64,000 bases of DNA from Manduca sexta (taxonomy: Eukaryota > Arthropoda > Insecta > Lepidoptera > Sphingidae): NCBI RefSeq assembly GCF_014839805.1, contig NC_051121.1:6989116-7053115 (forward strand), read 5' to 3'. Of this stretch, positions 34,101 through 60,900 are shown one piece after another. The stretch's first letter is position 1. Each line of letters opens with the position of its first letter. A program made the position numbers and the translations under genes. A model generated the notes under the pieces. It was not told the origin of the DNA, searched no databases, and was given only the letters and a program-made list of their open reading frames with translations.

Positions 34101-35954
34101 ACAACTCCTGTAAGCCAGGATCAGCAGTGGCACGCATTTTATGATACCGAGCAGTGAAGCTCGGCGAGCCTCTGGGAAGACTAATTTGTCATTGTCCCGC
34201 AACAAAATTAATAAAATAGAAAGATAGGGAGGAATTGGAAATATTAATTGTCCACTTACCTCAATAGCAAACATCTAGGTTCATACTAGCAAAAAGCAAG
34301 ACTTATGATTTCTTATGTTTACGCCAACGTTAGACATCGAAATAAAATTAGTTTTCGGATTATATCGGCAGACTTCGCCCCGTGACCACGAGTCTGCAGT
34401 CTTCGAAACGTTGGGAGAAAAATATAAAATAAAAAACAAAACCATTTTGGCACCAGGAAAATTGTGACCGCCAAGTGTAGCTTTTATATTTTGTACACTT
34501 AATTACAATTGTTTCAATTGTTTGATTTTAGGAATTGATGGATTGTTCGACGTATAATAAGGGATGTGAGGGCGGTGACATGACAGCTTTGTACTATTTA
34601 TGCAAACACGAACTGGCACTCGCCACCGAAGATCAATATCCATTAATGTTAATTGACGGTGAATGTAAGAGTTATAAGTACAAGGGAGGAAGAAGGCTTA
34701 AGAGTTACCGAGTTACATGGTAAATATCTTCACCTATCAATATAGGCAGATAATTAAGGGCCGTAGAGGCACGTTGACCGAAACATAACTGTCCAGGCGC
34801 ACCCCACGATGGCTAGGCGGCAGTTGTAATGCACTTTCTCAGAGAAACCAAAAAAACAAAATGGTCCACCAGTAAAATTTTGAAAGGGGTCTATGAGAAA
34901 AAAGTTTGAGAACCTTTGGTATTCTGTCAAGGAGTAATCATCTATGGTCAGTCGACATTCTATTGGACCGCACTCCACTTACCATCAGGTGTAGTGGGAT
35001 CACTGGGCCCGTATAAAAACTAACCACCTTTTACCAACAAATCTAAAGATATTGGGATATTTAAATATCGAAATTAACGGATAATCATTTAAAATCTTTC
35101 AGTGACATGGACGAAGACTATTTACTACGCGTGATAGAACACCATGGTCCCGTGATTGTTGTGGTGAACGCGACGCCGTTGATGAATTACATCGAGGGGA
35201 TCATCCAAAGAGCATGTTTGTAAGTATTTATTCTTTATACTTAGTCTCCCTTACATATTTGCTGAACAAATTCACAATTTTATCTTCACACATGAATTTT
35301 AATCGATTTTTATGTAAATTTTGTACTTCATTTTAGTAACGAAAAAATATGATTATTGACGCATTACACAGGGTGGATTTTTGAGATGGGGCAGCAAGGG
35401 AAGCTACCTTAAGTAGTTATAAGAAAACTTTCTTAGACAATTCATAATTTTTTAAGGCATTAAAAACTGCATTCTCTAATTTTGAAAAAAAAACTACAGT
35501 CAGCCAGAAAATGGACAATTTATGCAAAATATTTTTTTCATACCAATCGATCTTGTTGCGTATAGGGATAAATAGATTCTATAGGATCATTAGAGATTTG
35601 AATACTTTTAAGACCAGAAATTTAACTATCTCTATACATTTTGCAAGAAGTGCGACTCCAATTTGCTTATAAACATAACAAAATTTGGATTTAGGGTCGA
35701 TATTCTTTTTTGTCTCATTCTTTGTCCGCCAGTGTTTTAATTAAACTATTTGTTTTTACAGCCGTAGTCATGATGGATTGTCTAGAAACCACATGGTTCA
35801 GATAGTCGGTTTCGATTTAACAGGCAGTGTACCTTATTATATTGTAAAGAATACCTGGGGCCCCTTATACGGAGAAGAGGGATACGTGAAGTTGGCAACA
35901 AATCGGAATATGTGCGGACTGGCGGAGGAAGTGGCATATTTAGATGTCTTTTAA
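31165..35954 (+). CDS. cathepsin O-like cysteine protease B (diverged tandem paralogue)
   Basis: Six coding exons: 31165-31377, 32024-32229, 33111-33243, 34532-34719, 35103-35219, 35762-35954. They are phase-consistent, giving 349 aa, with the same intron phases as paralogue A (exon 3 is 133 bp in both). The start is ATG 31165. A hydrophobic N-terminus (1-23) is followed by an I29-like propeptide (IFDMYLKKFNKSYG, ARHGWTKFTDMSEEE). The catalytic residues are all present: Gln152, Cys158, His296 (RNHMVQ) and Asn316. Their surroundings have drifted: RCGCCWAMS instead of GLCGACWAFS, KNTWG instead of KNSWG, and the cathepsin O block YLGGVIQ is now YIEGIIQ. It is probably an active protease with altered specificity; loss of activity cannot be excluded. 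The long Asn/Ser insert of A is missing. Confidence 0.9.
31378..32023 (+). other. cathepsin B intron 1
   Basis: Intron of 646 bp, nearly half of it occupied by the R3 repeat copy (31690-31989), which ends 34 bp before the acceptor. Confidence 0.8.
31690..31989 (+). repeat. dispersed repeat R3, copy 2
   Basis: Full-length partner of 4690-4996 in the same orientation. It ends in a small hairpin region (ctctcacatatgagag) and 'ctaccaccag'. Confidence 0.75.
32230..33110 (+). other. cathepsin B intron 2
   Basis: Intron of 881 bp. From about 32543 a hAT-like end (GTGGCGTAGCTAGGCGTGGG) opens a GC-richer stretch that resembles a decayed MITE. A matching second end was not identified. Confidence 0.5.
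33266..33365 (-). mobile_element. Helitron 3' fragment
   Basis: On the minus strand the end reads GAGGGCGGAGCCTCAAGCAAAAG-CTAG before a T, the same terminal hairpin as the vermilion-intron Helitrons. The 5' part is missing. It begins 22 bp after the donor of exon 3. Confidence 0.7.
33465..33722 (-). mobile_element. SINE-2, full-length copy
   Basis: On the minus strand: tRNA-like head with box A-like TGGCGTAGTTGTA and box B GGGTTCGAATCCCGGGTCGG, then a body with 'gcccgatatggcgataggct' and 'catcatgggacggaacatac'. A diverged full copy lies at 60160-60412. Confidence 0.8.
34064..34200. repeat. dispersed repeat R4
   Basis: Shares 'cgcattttatg', 'gcagtgaagctcggcgag' and neighbouring blocks with 46480-46610. 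It is immediately followed by another common moth repeat ('tttacgccaacgttagacat ... gaccacgagtctgcagtctt', 34310-34430), related to 29055-29165 and 56410-56450. Confidence 0.5.
34720..35102 (+). other. cathepsin B intron 4
   Basis: Intron of 383 bp. Its middle (34750-35020) resembles a decayed MITE; 'tattggaccgcactccactt' and 'accatcaggt' recur in related form at 8040 and 46190. Confidence 0.45.
35220..35761 (+). other. cathepsin B intron 5
   Basis: AT-rich intron of 542 bp; nothing recognisable in it. Confidence 0.6.
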
Positions 35955-37744
35955 AATATTATTTAAAGATGATTTTTTTTGTAAATACTCAAAAAAATTG
36001 AAATTTCTTGTATCGATGACTTGTATCATTATTTATAAGTATCTAATATCTAATAATATAATTAATACCAGTTCTTTATTTCTTACTAATCACGCACTAA
36101 TTAACGAATTTCTCACCATGGTGTTTCCTCGGTGTTACGACATCGCAAACGAAGTTTAAAAAAGATTTAGGTAGTCATCGGCTTGGCTGTACCCTTGCCA
36201 TTGAATAGTCACATTTACAGCCGTGAAGGTCATGGGGTTCATGGAAGATGACTAGTGACCACTTATTAGCTTGGGAGTGGTGCAAACTTAGCTATGTTGT
36301 AGATCTTTTCGATGTTATTCAGCTACATTTTATGAAACTTACTTAGTAGCTAAACTTTAATATTTTTAGGGATTCTAAGTTTGATTTTGCTGAGGCGCAT
36401 AATAATACCTTAAACAATAAAAACACTTCTTAAAAACTTTTTATGATGTACTGAATATGATCATCGACATCTATTTCAAAATCTTTTATGACCATATTTG
36501 AGTACTCTATAATCAAGGTATTTATTACAAGTCTAATTGCAAATTGAAGTATACCGGCTTGTTATGTCCCACAAAACAATTGTTATCTATTGCGATAAGA
36601 TAATCGTGGAGCATCGGTATATGGTGTGCCTATCACTATAATTTTCACCGCAATGTTCATTATAATTATAATTATTAATATCAAAAGGGACGTGTGAATG
36701 TTACATTTAAAATCCTATTCGTCTTTTTAACCTTTAGTAATAATAAAGGCAATTAACAAGGTCAGATTCAGTAGCGTAAATTGGCATGGAGGAGCCCTAT
36801 GTCTATATTTGTTTGGGGTTCTTCAGGGCAGTGCGAACTTTTGGGCGCCTGCTTAGTTTAATGTAGGTATGGGCCTAGAGGGACCCCAAAGCTAGGGGGC
36901 TCCGTATTACTGATACGGCTGATACGATGGTAGCTACGCCCCTGGTCAGGCTGTACCTCATGCCTGTTTTATATTTTTTGAGTTAAATTAACTATAACTG
37001 CTCGTGGCTTATTTCACTTCGATCAAATTGTGTGTTTTGTAGATATGCGACGCTGTAATTATTTGGTGCAATAAGTTTAATGAATCAAATAATGGTCGCG
37101 TCGTGGTGCTTTCAGGGCTTATGCAAATGATAACTTACCTTTCAAAACCAAATATGACGCGTATCATGCTTTAAATTACTTTACAATTAGACACACGGGC
37201 CACGCGTTAAACATAGGCAGGAGATGCATACAGAAAATATTCGTATCAAAAATGCATGTTGTTGGCAATAGCGTAGTTACGGATTTATTAAAAAGGAGGG
37301 AGGCGGGAGGGTAGCAGCTAGAGGGAGAAGCAATAAAAAAAAGGTCAACGTAAAGTCAGGTTCCTAGCTATGCTCATTGTTATGGCTTGTTAGAAGAAAA
37401 CTCTGCTTGTTAAAACCTTAAGTACGTAAATATCTTAAATAAAGGAACTACAACCCCCCTAATGGAAGTAAACAAGCAACAAGCTTCCGCTTTCATTGTT
37501 TTGGTTAGAATATAAAAAAAAAATCTTACGGAATAGACATTTTTGTTTCCTGTTAGGTCATTACTTGATGTCAGTCGATAGGCTTTTATCAAATTACAGT
37601 GGTACCTATTTATTAAATGAATTGTCGTTGGTATCTAAAAGTCTCAAATACAATGTTTCTATTTATGGGAACTCTAGTCAACATCATATCAATTGTGGCT
37701 AGCTTCACTCGAGTTTATAAACGCTACGTAAAGTTGTTTCAATC
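35955..37744. other. cathepsin B-GALM spacer
   Basis: AT-rich spacer of 1.8 kb with one hAT MITE (36769-36944) and a candidate AATAAA at about 36416. No gene seen. Confidence 0.6.
36769..36944. mobile_element. hAT-type MITE (176 bp)
   Basis: Ends CAGTAGCGTAAATTGG and GGTAGCTACGCCCCTG form imperfect inverted repeats. Flanks gtcagatt (36761-36768) and gtcaggct (36945-36952) match at 6 of 8 positions. Its ends belong to the same group as 15220 and 24732. Confidence 0.7.
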
Positions 37745-37748
37745 AGTC
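37716..37748 (+). promoter_or_regulatory. GALM core promoter (TATA plus initiator)
   Basis: TATAAA at 37716-37721 and the arthropod initiator TCAGTC at 37743-37748 are spaced so that the predicted +1 A (37745) lies 29 bases after the first T of the TATA box, the textbook distance. Confidence 0.65.
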
Positions 37749-37797
37749 CGCTTCTGATATTGAACGGGGAAGATCGTCACTACAATTTCTTTATCAG
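37745..37797 (+). other. predicted 5' UTR exon of GALM
   Basis: It runs from the predicted start at 37745 to the donor TTATCAG|GTAATC (37798). The next acceptor, TTATTTCAG ending at 39060, lies 4 bases before the ATG at 39065, so the intron 37798-39060 would be 1.26 kb. That intron carries a truncated SINE-2 at 38397-38530. Confidence 0.55.
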
Positions 37798-38396
37798 GTA
37801 ATCATTTTATTGACGTTGTTTTTATAATATTGTAATGTTTATGTTTCCGTTATCCGTTTGTATAATTTTAATATTATATTGCACGAAAATAAGTGATAAT
37901 TTGTGTGATACGAGTGGTAGTGCCGGCACTGTTAAATTATTCTTTATTATATATACTACTATTAGTTTATTTTACTGATTAACTGTTGTTAGTCTTCGTC
38001 ATTTTATTATAATTTAGGGCATTTTCTACTGAATTCGATATAGATACAGTGTTAATACTTGATACTTTTAATAATGTATTATTATGTGCATTTATTTCTT
38101 GAAAGGCCAGGCTAATTTAGTTCCTCAACATTTTTTTGATCTAAGGATTCTCTTTTCCCAGGAAGATATTTTTTTTAATCTCTATCGCTTACTTATAACC
38201 CGTACTTATAACACACCAGGAGTTGCTCGCGGCTTCTCGTCGTGAATAGCCTCTTCCGCTGCAAAGGTCTTTAAATCGCACACTGATTTATAGCGCCACC
38301 TGTACGGTGCTAGCGTAATTTATTTTAAAAATATATTAAAAGATTCATTAGTTAACATATGAGTAAATTACCTGGATATAAAGTAGCGTATGTGTT

Positions 38397-38530
38397 ATGT
38401 CTGGAATTTGTGCCCGATATGGCACGATAGGCTCGCCCCCTGTCACATCATGGGATGGAACATACTTGCAGAAAAGTGGTTGCCCTAGTTGCGCCTCTGC
38501 ATATCCCTTCGAGGTTAATCTAGGACATGG
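38397..38530 (+). repeat. truncated SINE-2
   Basis: Contains the SINE-2 body ('gcccgatatggc', 'ataggctcgccccctgtcac', 'gttgcgcctctgcatatccc') but lacks the tRNA head. Confidence 0.75.
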
Positions 38531-39064
38531 TCTATCTGTATGCCATTTTTTTTCTAAATCCGATGTGCTTCTGTGTTTACCTCTACCAAACATCCAAACA
38601 TTTTTACAAACTTTCGCATTTATAAGACTAGGTTGTCTGGGTTCTAATAATAATAATCAGAGAAATCATTCACCTGGGACTCGAAACTGGTAAGTTGGTC
38701 GCGTAGATTCTAGAGCGATAAACTTTGCTAGTAGTCACACCAAAGCGCCAAAATTTGTTAATGCCGTCTGAGAAATTAAGGTCATTTTATTTAAGGTAAA
38801 GATCTTTTTTTATCAACCAAAACATATATTAAACTAGAGCAAGCCATTTATATATGTATCAAGAATTATTAGGAAAAGAAATTTTAAATTTCGTATGGCG
38901 GGTAGGTATTTAAAACACGAAATTATTGTATATATCACGCACATTTCACTAAGTTATAAATTTATTATTCAGCTCTTAAGCATAAAGAAAACTCGGCATT
39001 TCATATCAGAACTTGAATGTAAATATTTGACTGACCCGTATAACTGATCGTTATTTCAGTAAAA

Positions 39065-41565
39065 ATGGTGACACTAATAAAAGAAGAGATCGGAACACAT
39101 AACAACGAAACTGTGTGGAAGTATACATGGCGTACTCTCAGCGGATTCTCTCTGTCAGCTATAACTTATGGGGCCATCGTACAGTCCATTAAGGTCTATC
39201 TGTTCATATCTTAATTAGATTCCTGTCTTTGCTATTATGCTTTCAAGTTTATCCTAAATTATCTAGCGAATAGCATTGAATTGTACCTAAGTCGTACATT
39301 TCAATTGGTCCAGGGACTAGGACGATTCCCTACCCAAAAATACTTTATTCCTAATGCTTTTATGGCAATATGGCATAGAGATGTAAACTGTGAAAGAAGG
39401 GGCTGGCCGCAAAATTTTATTGAATAAAAACAAGCTTGGCCACAATTGCTAATATAAAAATGCACAATGGAAAGATACTGATGTATTTCCTTACTACATT
39501 CCAGGTTCCAGATAAAAATGGAATAACTGCCGACGTGGTACTAGGGTTTGATGATCTACAAGGATATCAGACGAGAAACACACCGTATCTAGGAGCTGCT
39601 GTGGGCCGTTGTGCTAACAGGATTGGAGGAGCCAAATTTACCATCGATGATGTCCATTATACTCTTGCTAAGAATGTCGGACAAGATCATCTGCATGGAG
39701 GCATTGTTGGGTTTGATAAGGTAAGTTGTGTTCTAAAGGGATTGTAATTGACGGTTATGACCTTATTACCTCAATCAACCTATCGCCATCTACTGCGGAA
39801 CATAGGCTTCCTCGAGGGAGCATCAACTATCCGATCGCATCCATCCGCCATTTCCAAGTCGCCGTCTTTCGTGCTGCAGGGTGTCCTACACTACGTCCTT
39901 GTCACCGTCCCATAATTATTATAAAAATGAGTTCATCAATTAAAATATTACATCCAGCTTGAACTATGTTCTTTTATATACTTTACTGATGTTCCGGGCA
40001 AAGTTAAAATAGTAAATAAATGTTTCAAATCTTTCAGGCAAACTGGAAATCGGTAATCGACGGCACCAAAGTTATATTTAGCCACTTCTCGAAAGACGGT
40101 GACGAGGGTTACCCCGGGGACCTGGTCACCAACATTACCTACGAAGTGAAGGATGATGATACCTTCCACGTGGAGTTCCAGTCAACCACCACCAAAAAGA
40201 CCGTGGTCAACATGACTAACCACTCGTACTTTAATCTAGCTGGTCACGAATGTGGGGCTCAGGAGCTATATAACCACGTTTTTGTGATAAACGCGGACAA
40301 GTAAGTTATGATGATATTTTGACACAAGTGATTATCATTAAATAGGGTCCATCTTATTATGATTGGGATTTAGGTAGAGAGAGAGAGCGGGAAATTATAA
40401 AGTTGATTGCTTATGCATTTAAAAGCTATAAGCTACTTAATTATGAAAGTGTAGTAAAATTTGATTTATTATAATCAGAAATTTCTATTGGTTTCTATTA
40501 ACTTACAATCTCAAGAAATGTAGCTAACATTTATGATATGGCACAGGAGAACAGTTTAGCTACCTCTAGCAGAACACTCTATAACAAATTAACTGATTAG
40601 GTTTTAAATTACTCTTATATGAGCAAAAAAAGAGGCTCTGTTGAAAATTAATGCAAGGCAACAAACAAGAAAATGCTAATATCAACGTTACCTTTGTTTT
40701 ATGTTTTGACAAATTACATTTTTGCTTTATCTTACAGAATAACTGAAACCACCTCGGAATCTATCCCCACTGGACGTTTCTTGGAAGTAGGAGGTACGCC
40801 GTTCGATTTCCGTGCCGCCAAAAAACTAGGCGATGTGATCAACAGGGCAGACAATCTGTTTGATGACAACTTTTGTGTTTCTACTTATGGCAATAAGGTA
40901 AGGCAATTTAATTAATAATAATATTCCGTAATTATATTATAATTTCTGTGATATTATTAAGTGCCGGCATAGATCAGGATAAGGTGGGATTCGAATGAAG
41001 TTCAATCGTCGTCATTATTCGTAATAATTATGCCACAATCATTATTTAGTTTGTCTACCACGACAGAAATTTCCTTAAAATTTTAAACACTAATCCTCCT
41101 CTACTACTTAGTAGGTTTAGGCCTTAGTTCACCACGCCGGACTTATGAAGGTTTAGGCAGACTTCACATTCCCTCGAAATTTCTAAGGTATTATACCTAT
41201 ATCGATTTACAATTGCCAAACTAAATATTTATTCATTATGACACTTCCAGGGTCTGAACTTCGTGTCACGCGTAGTCCATCCCTCATCAGGTCGCTTTTT
41301 AGAAGTATACAGCAATCAACCAGGAGTCCAGTTCTACACTTCGAACTTCTTACCATCTCCCAGTGAAGCAGCGCTTGTTGGCAAAGATGGTGTCGGATAT
41401 AGAAAACACGGGGCTTTCTGCCTTGAAACCCAGAATTTCCCTGATGCAGTACATCATACCAACTTCCCGAGAGCTGTTTTGTACCCAGGAGAAGTTTATA
41501 AGCATTCTGTGGTTTATAAGTTTGGAGCAGAAAAGTCACACGAACCTGTTGTTTTTGTTTCATAA
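39065..41565 (+). CDS. Galm: galactose mutarotase (aldose 1-epimerase)
   Basis: Five coding exons: 39065-39193, 39505-39720, 40038-40300, 40738-40897, 41251-41565, phase-consistent, 360 aa (human GALM is 342). The enzyme interconverts alpha and beta anomers of galactose and glucose, feeding beta-D-galactose into the cytosolic Leloir pathway. Active-site elements are all visible: Asn81-Arg82 (GRCANRIGG), His107 (DHLHGG), His177 (NHSYFNLAG), substrate-binding FDDNFCV, and the catalytic base Glu315 (FCLETQNFPD). His107 and Asn81-Arg82 coincide in number with the human enzyme. No signal peptide. The upstream TATA/initiator promoter and 5' UTR exon are given separately. It converges with vermilion. 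Confidence 0.96.
40301..40737 (+). other. GALM intron 3
   Basis: AT-rich intron of 437 bp with no recognisable repeat. Confidence 0.6.
41092..41192 (-). repeat. SINE-1 fragment in GALM intron 4
   Basis: Carries 'cctcctctactact', 'taggccttagttcaccacgc' and 'agacttcacattccctcgaa' as in the SINE-1 copies. The tRNA head is missing. It ends about 60 bp before the final GALM exon. Confidence 0.7.
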
Positions 41566-41797
41566 AATAGGTTTTGAAATGAAAAATGTATTATTATGAT
41601 ACGAAGTGCTTACTTATGTACTACTGCATTTGTATAAAAAATAGTTGAAGTGTTCTTTCTTCGTACTAATATGTTTTCTTATTGTCGTAATATAATTACA
41701 CAGTTATTACTGCTAATTTTGTATAGCCTTTTTACTTTTGAAATTTCCTTTCTTTTATTGCGAGTGACTTCTCACAAATATTGTATTTTTCAAACAT

Positions 41798-41832
41798 AAT
41801 AAAAATATTCTTATTGAAAAGTTAAATTTATT
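41798..41832. promoter_or_regulatory. facing poly(A) signals of GALM (+) and vermilion (-)
   Basis: AATAAA on the plus strand at 41798-41803 lies 233 bases after the GALM stop. AATAAA on the minus strand (TTTATT at 41827-41832) lies 235 bases after the vermilion stop. With cleavage 10-30 bases downstream, the two transcripts would overlap or nearly touch. Confidence 0.5.
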
Positions 41833-42066
41833 TCAAACATTACGATTAAAAATGACAGTGGGAAAGGCACTTCGTGTTTTGTTTAAATTTTTATACGTTT
41901 GTCCCTTTATACACAAAATAAATTATAATTTTATGATACTTATCAGGTTTTAAATAATAAAAAATCCAAATAAATTCATAGCTTTAATTTAAATCGTACA
42001 ATTGCATGCAAAGATTTATCATACGTTATTCGTTACTTAATTATACCACTTGTACACTCTTCTCTT

Positions 42067-57335
<15,269 letters not shown>

Positions 57336-57432
57336 TTTATTTTTTTTTCTTAATCACAAACAAATTTAAAAAATGAACTTATGATCGCACGCGCGCACTT
57401 CACACGCGTTAACGCGCGTCGTAGTCGGACAA

Positions 57433-57446
57433 TACTGAATAACTGA
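57433..57446 (-). promoter_or_regulatory. candidate vermilion initiators
   Basis: On the minus strand, TCAGTT (A at 57444) and TCAGTA (A at 57436) match the arthropod initiator and would give a ~100-base 5' UTR before the ATG at 57335. The first one overlaps the target duplication of the adjacent MITE. No TATA box is evident. Confidence 0.4.
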
Positions 57447-57452
57447 GTGCAG

Positions 57453-57918
57453 CAGTGTTGCCAGGGCCCTTGAGTCGTAAGTTACGTTTCGTTTCCTGAA
57501 AAGTTACATTTTTGCTGCAAAAGTTACATTATTGTTTTTTTTTAATTTACACGTTTTTGAGCAAGCATTTTTGTAGCTGCGAAACCGCGGGGACTCGCGA
57601 AGTAGGAAATGTGCGCGCGCACACTCAAAATCAAGTTTTAATATATGCAAGATACGTTTCATATTGTCATGGCGAGCCATCTCTGAGTGTGATATGGAGT
57701 GAAATACTTTTTAGACCCGCCAGTTTTAGGCGTGTTCAATTTGGATGCGTTGAATAGAAATGCGTTCATAAACTGTTTACAATAAAAATGTTGTATTACA
57801 AATCTCGTTGTTCTCAAAAGTTACGAAAATTGCCTTAAATATAAAAATTACTTACATGTTACGCGAGGGGGTCAAAAGTAACGAAAAATGTAAGAAATGT
57901 AACCTTCTGGCAACACTG
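57453..57918. mobile_element. hAT-type MITE (466 bp) in the vermilion promoter
   Basis: Ends CAGTGTTGCCAG and CTGGCAACACTG are perfect 12-bp inverted repeats. Both flanks are GAGTGCAG (57445-57452 and 57919-57926), a perfect 8-bp target duplication. Subterminal regions carry further inverted AAGTTAC/GTAAC motifs. Short open frames in it show no transposase resemblance. Confidence 0.92.
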
Positions 57919-57926
57919 GAGTGCAG

Positions 57927-60900
57927 TCTTTAGAGCTAAGTATTTCGTCACTTGCCCCCTGATATTGTAACAACCGAGAAGTCGGAATTGTGATTGATTG
58001 AAAGTGTTTATATTTCGATAATTATTTATCTTAGCCATTTCGGCGTTGTTGATTTTACATTTTGCAGAAGGTTTATTTTAATAATTTAGACATATGTAGG
58101 TATCCGAAAATTTATTCTTTTGACAATATAGGTACCGTGACACGGCATGCCATGATAAAATGTAGATTTTTGGTACTTCTACAATTTTTTAACCCACTAA
58201 AGAGGAGGAGGCTATTAGGTACTCAATTCGTCGTCAATTTCTCATCACTAAGTGCCTATAACTCAATTGGCCTATTTTTGTCTTATAAACAATATATGTA
58301 TACAACTCAATTCACGACCTACGAAATTATGTATGTCATTTAACCCCAACCTTGATCATGCGATGTGTATGAAATATTAGAACCGGTATATGTGACACGT
58401 AAAAACTTTAACTGTTGCCTCAGCCATATAAATGTACCGTCAATGCTAAATTATCACTCAATCAGCGATTTCAATAGTTACTTATTGTTTAGGGTTTCAT
58501 TTATGCAAAAACATATAAAATACATTTTTAACAGGAACGCTCCAATATATTCGCGTCTTAAAATAGTAAACAGAAGCATGGAAAACGGTAGAGACCTACT
58601 TATCAACTTAATGTGCGCATACGCATGCGTGACCGATTTGGTCGTAGAAATAAATAAGTACCTGAGTAAATGGTATGCGCGGTTATAAGATTTTCTTTAT
58701 ATTAATATAAATACTTATCTATTACGGGTATAATATTATCCATAGTATTCAAAATCAAAATCCTGGATAGACACTCGTTCGAGATCGTTTTCTGTGTCTG
58801 TTTTGAATTAATTTTGCCTTTTTTAAATATCCTTTGGAATGCACACTGCATGTGTAAGCATATTCTCGGATACTTAAGGCGGCAGTGGATCAAGTGACTA
58901 TACAAATTTGACCTAGAATTTCTTGGTCGCAGCTTTTCTTGATCGAATTCTTAGTCAAAGCTACATTGATAAAAAATAACAGTCACTCTTTTGCCTTGCT
59001 CTGCCTCTCAATTTTATTCAACGTTCCATAGTTCTATTATAAATTTATTATTAGCTGATTATGTAATTATTTTCAGTTTAATTTTATTTGCTGCGTACCA
59101 TCGATACGATGTGATTTTTATACCAATTACGGTATGGAATTTTAAACGATAGCTGCCTGTTTAACCAATAATGTTTAGAATTTCAAGATAAGTTGATACA
59201 CGCAGCATACTATCTGCTCTGCGGCATAAATGAATTGGCATGATCGGTTTGGTTCTATATGGAGTTGGCAGCTCAGGTCTTTTGATTTGTATAACGCTGC
59301 ACACTTAAATAATACTGCCCTTTCCCATATTCTCCTAAATTAACAACTCTAAGTGCTATGTAGTATGTTCCTAGTTGGCTGTTAAATTAATTATTTGAAG
59401 GCCATCCATCTGCTTGTTCTTCTGTACTTATCAAAAAAAAAAACCTCCAACCATTGAAAGTATTTATGTATTTAGTCAACAGAAAAATCAAGTGAACCAT
59501 TACTAGCTACTCAGAACCGTTACAAATTGCTGTGTACTGATGATGTTTCTATTATATCAGAGCGTAACGAAGATGGAATAAAATCCGTTTTTTCTTCGCC
59601 GTAGTAGAGCAACCTCGAGTATTGTTCTGTAGAAGTAACCTTCAAGCTGATTGATTATTGTTTTAATATTTTTTTCTCTAATCGTTTATTGGCTAAGTAT
59701 CGATGTGCTATTTATTAGATGCTATCTATTGAAATGATTATTTTGTTACTACTTAATTACCCTAATAATTACACATAGATAACTACATTACCTAATTGTT
59801 ATTACTTAAAGAGCGAAAATATGAAAGATTTAAGAATATTTTTAAATAAATGTACTTAATTTTTAGGTCATTTTGCAAATGTTTAAACCCCAAAAATATT
59901 CCTTATTAAAGAAATATTCCTCATTATACTTAATATCTATACGTGGTCGCCTGTATATCATGTGTACCTACAAAGTGTAAGTAGATAATTAAAATAAAAT
60001 AAAAATGGGTAATTTATGTAAAAACTTTTTTTGGGATCAAAGCCTTTGCTTATAAGAATCAATGGGACCATTGAAGGTTTAAATCCTTTGAGGGTCAAAA
60101 ATTACAAAAAAAAATTGGCATAATTTTTTTTAAAAAATCGTCTTCATTTCGCATCTGTGACTGCCTAGGTGAGTGATGGCGTTGCTGTATTGTGTGTGTG
60201 GCACGACATCGCTCGGAACTAGGTTCGAATTTGAGGTTGGGCAAAACTATATTTAGGTTTTATCTTCTACTCACTATCAGCTTAGGATCTGAAATGTGTG
60301 CCCTGTATTGCGGTGCACTGGCTAATATTACATAAAGGAATCGAATATAACGACGAAAAGTGGGTGCCCCGGTTGCACCCCTATATACTTACCCCTTCGG
60401 AGAGATTAGCCTGAAACGTAATTTTATTATTTAGATTTATTTTTTTTTATGAAAAAAGTTTGTTCCTGGCATTGATCGCACTGGCAATTTTATGTATTTA
60501 AATAAAATATGTAATTTTAGCATGTTAGATACAAGGTCATTGCTGTCAGTTTTTGAAATATATTTTGATTTTTGTACGAAAATTTACGTGCGTAAATTTA
60601 ATCAAATGTTTTATTCGAAAGATCCCAACTATTACATCTGATTATGTATATGACATCAAAGATGTTAAGGTATGTGTCGAGTTATAAATAAATACGCTCT
60701 TATGCAGAAATAATTTCTATATTTTCATTGAAGCTTTGAAGTTTACATTTTTTACAATACTTCTGTAAAATTTTATACCTTCCGTAAATGATATAGGTAC
60801 TAATCGGCGATATCAGATATTTAATAATATTTTTAGCATTAGATTATATGATATCTAACAAGGCGCACTAAATTAATAAGAAAAATTAAAGTTACAATAT

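Noticed and set aside
58062..58688. Two consecutive plus-strand open frames of 93 and 107 residues upstream of PP2C
   Set aside because: AT-driven composition, no domain, no plausible splice context linking them to PP2C; best explained by chance.
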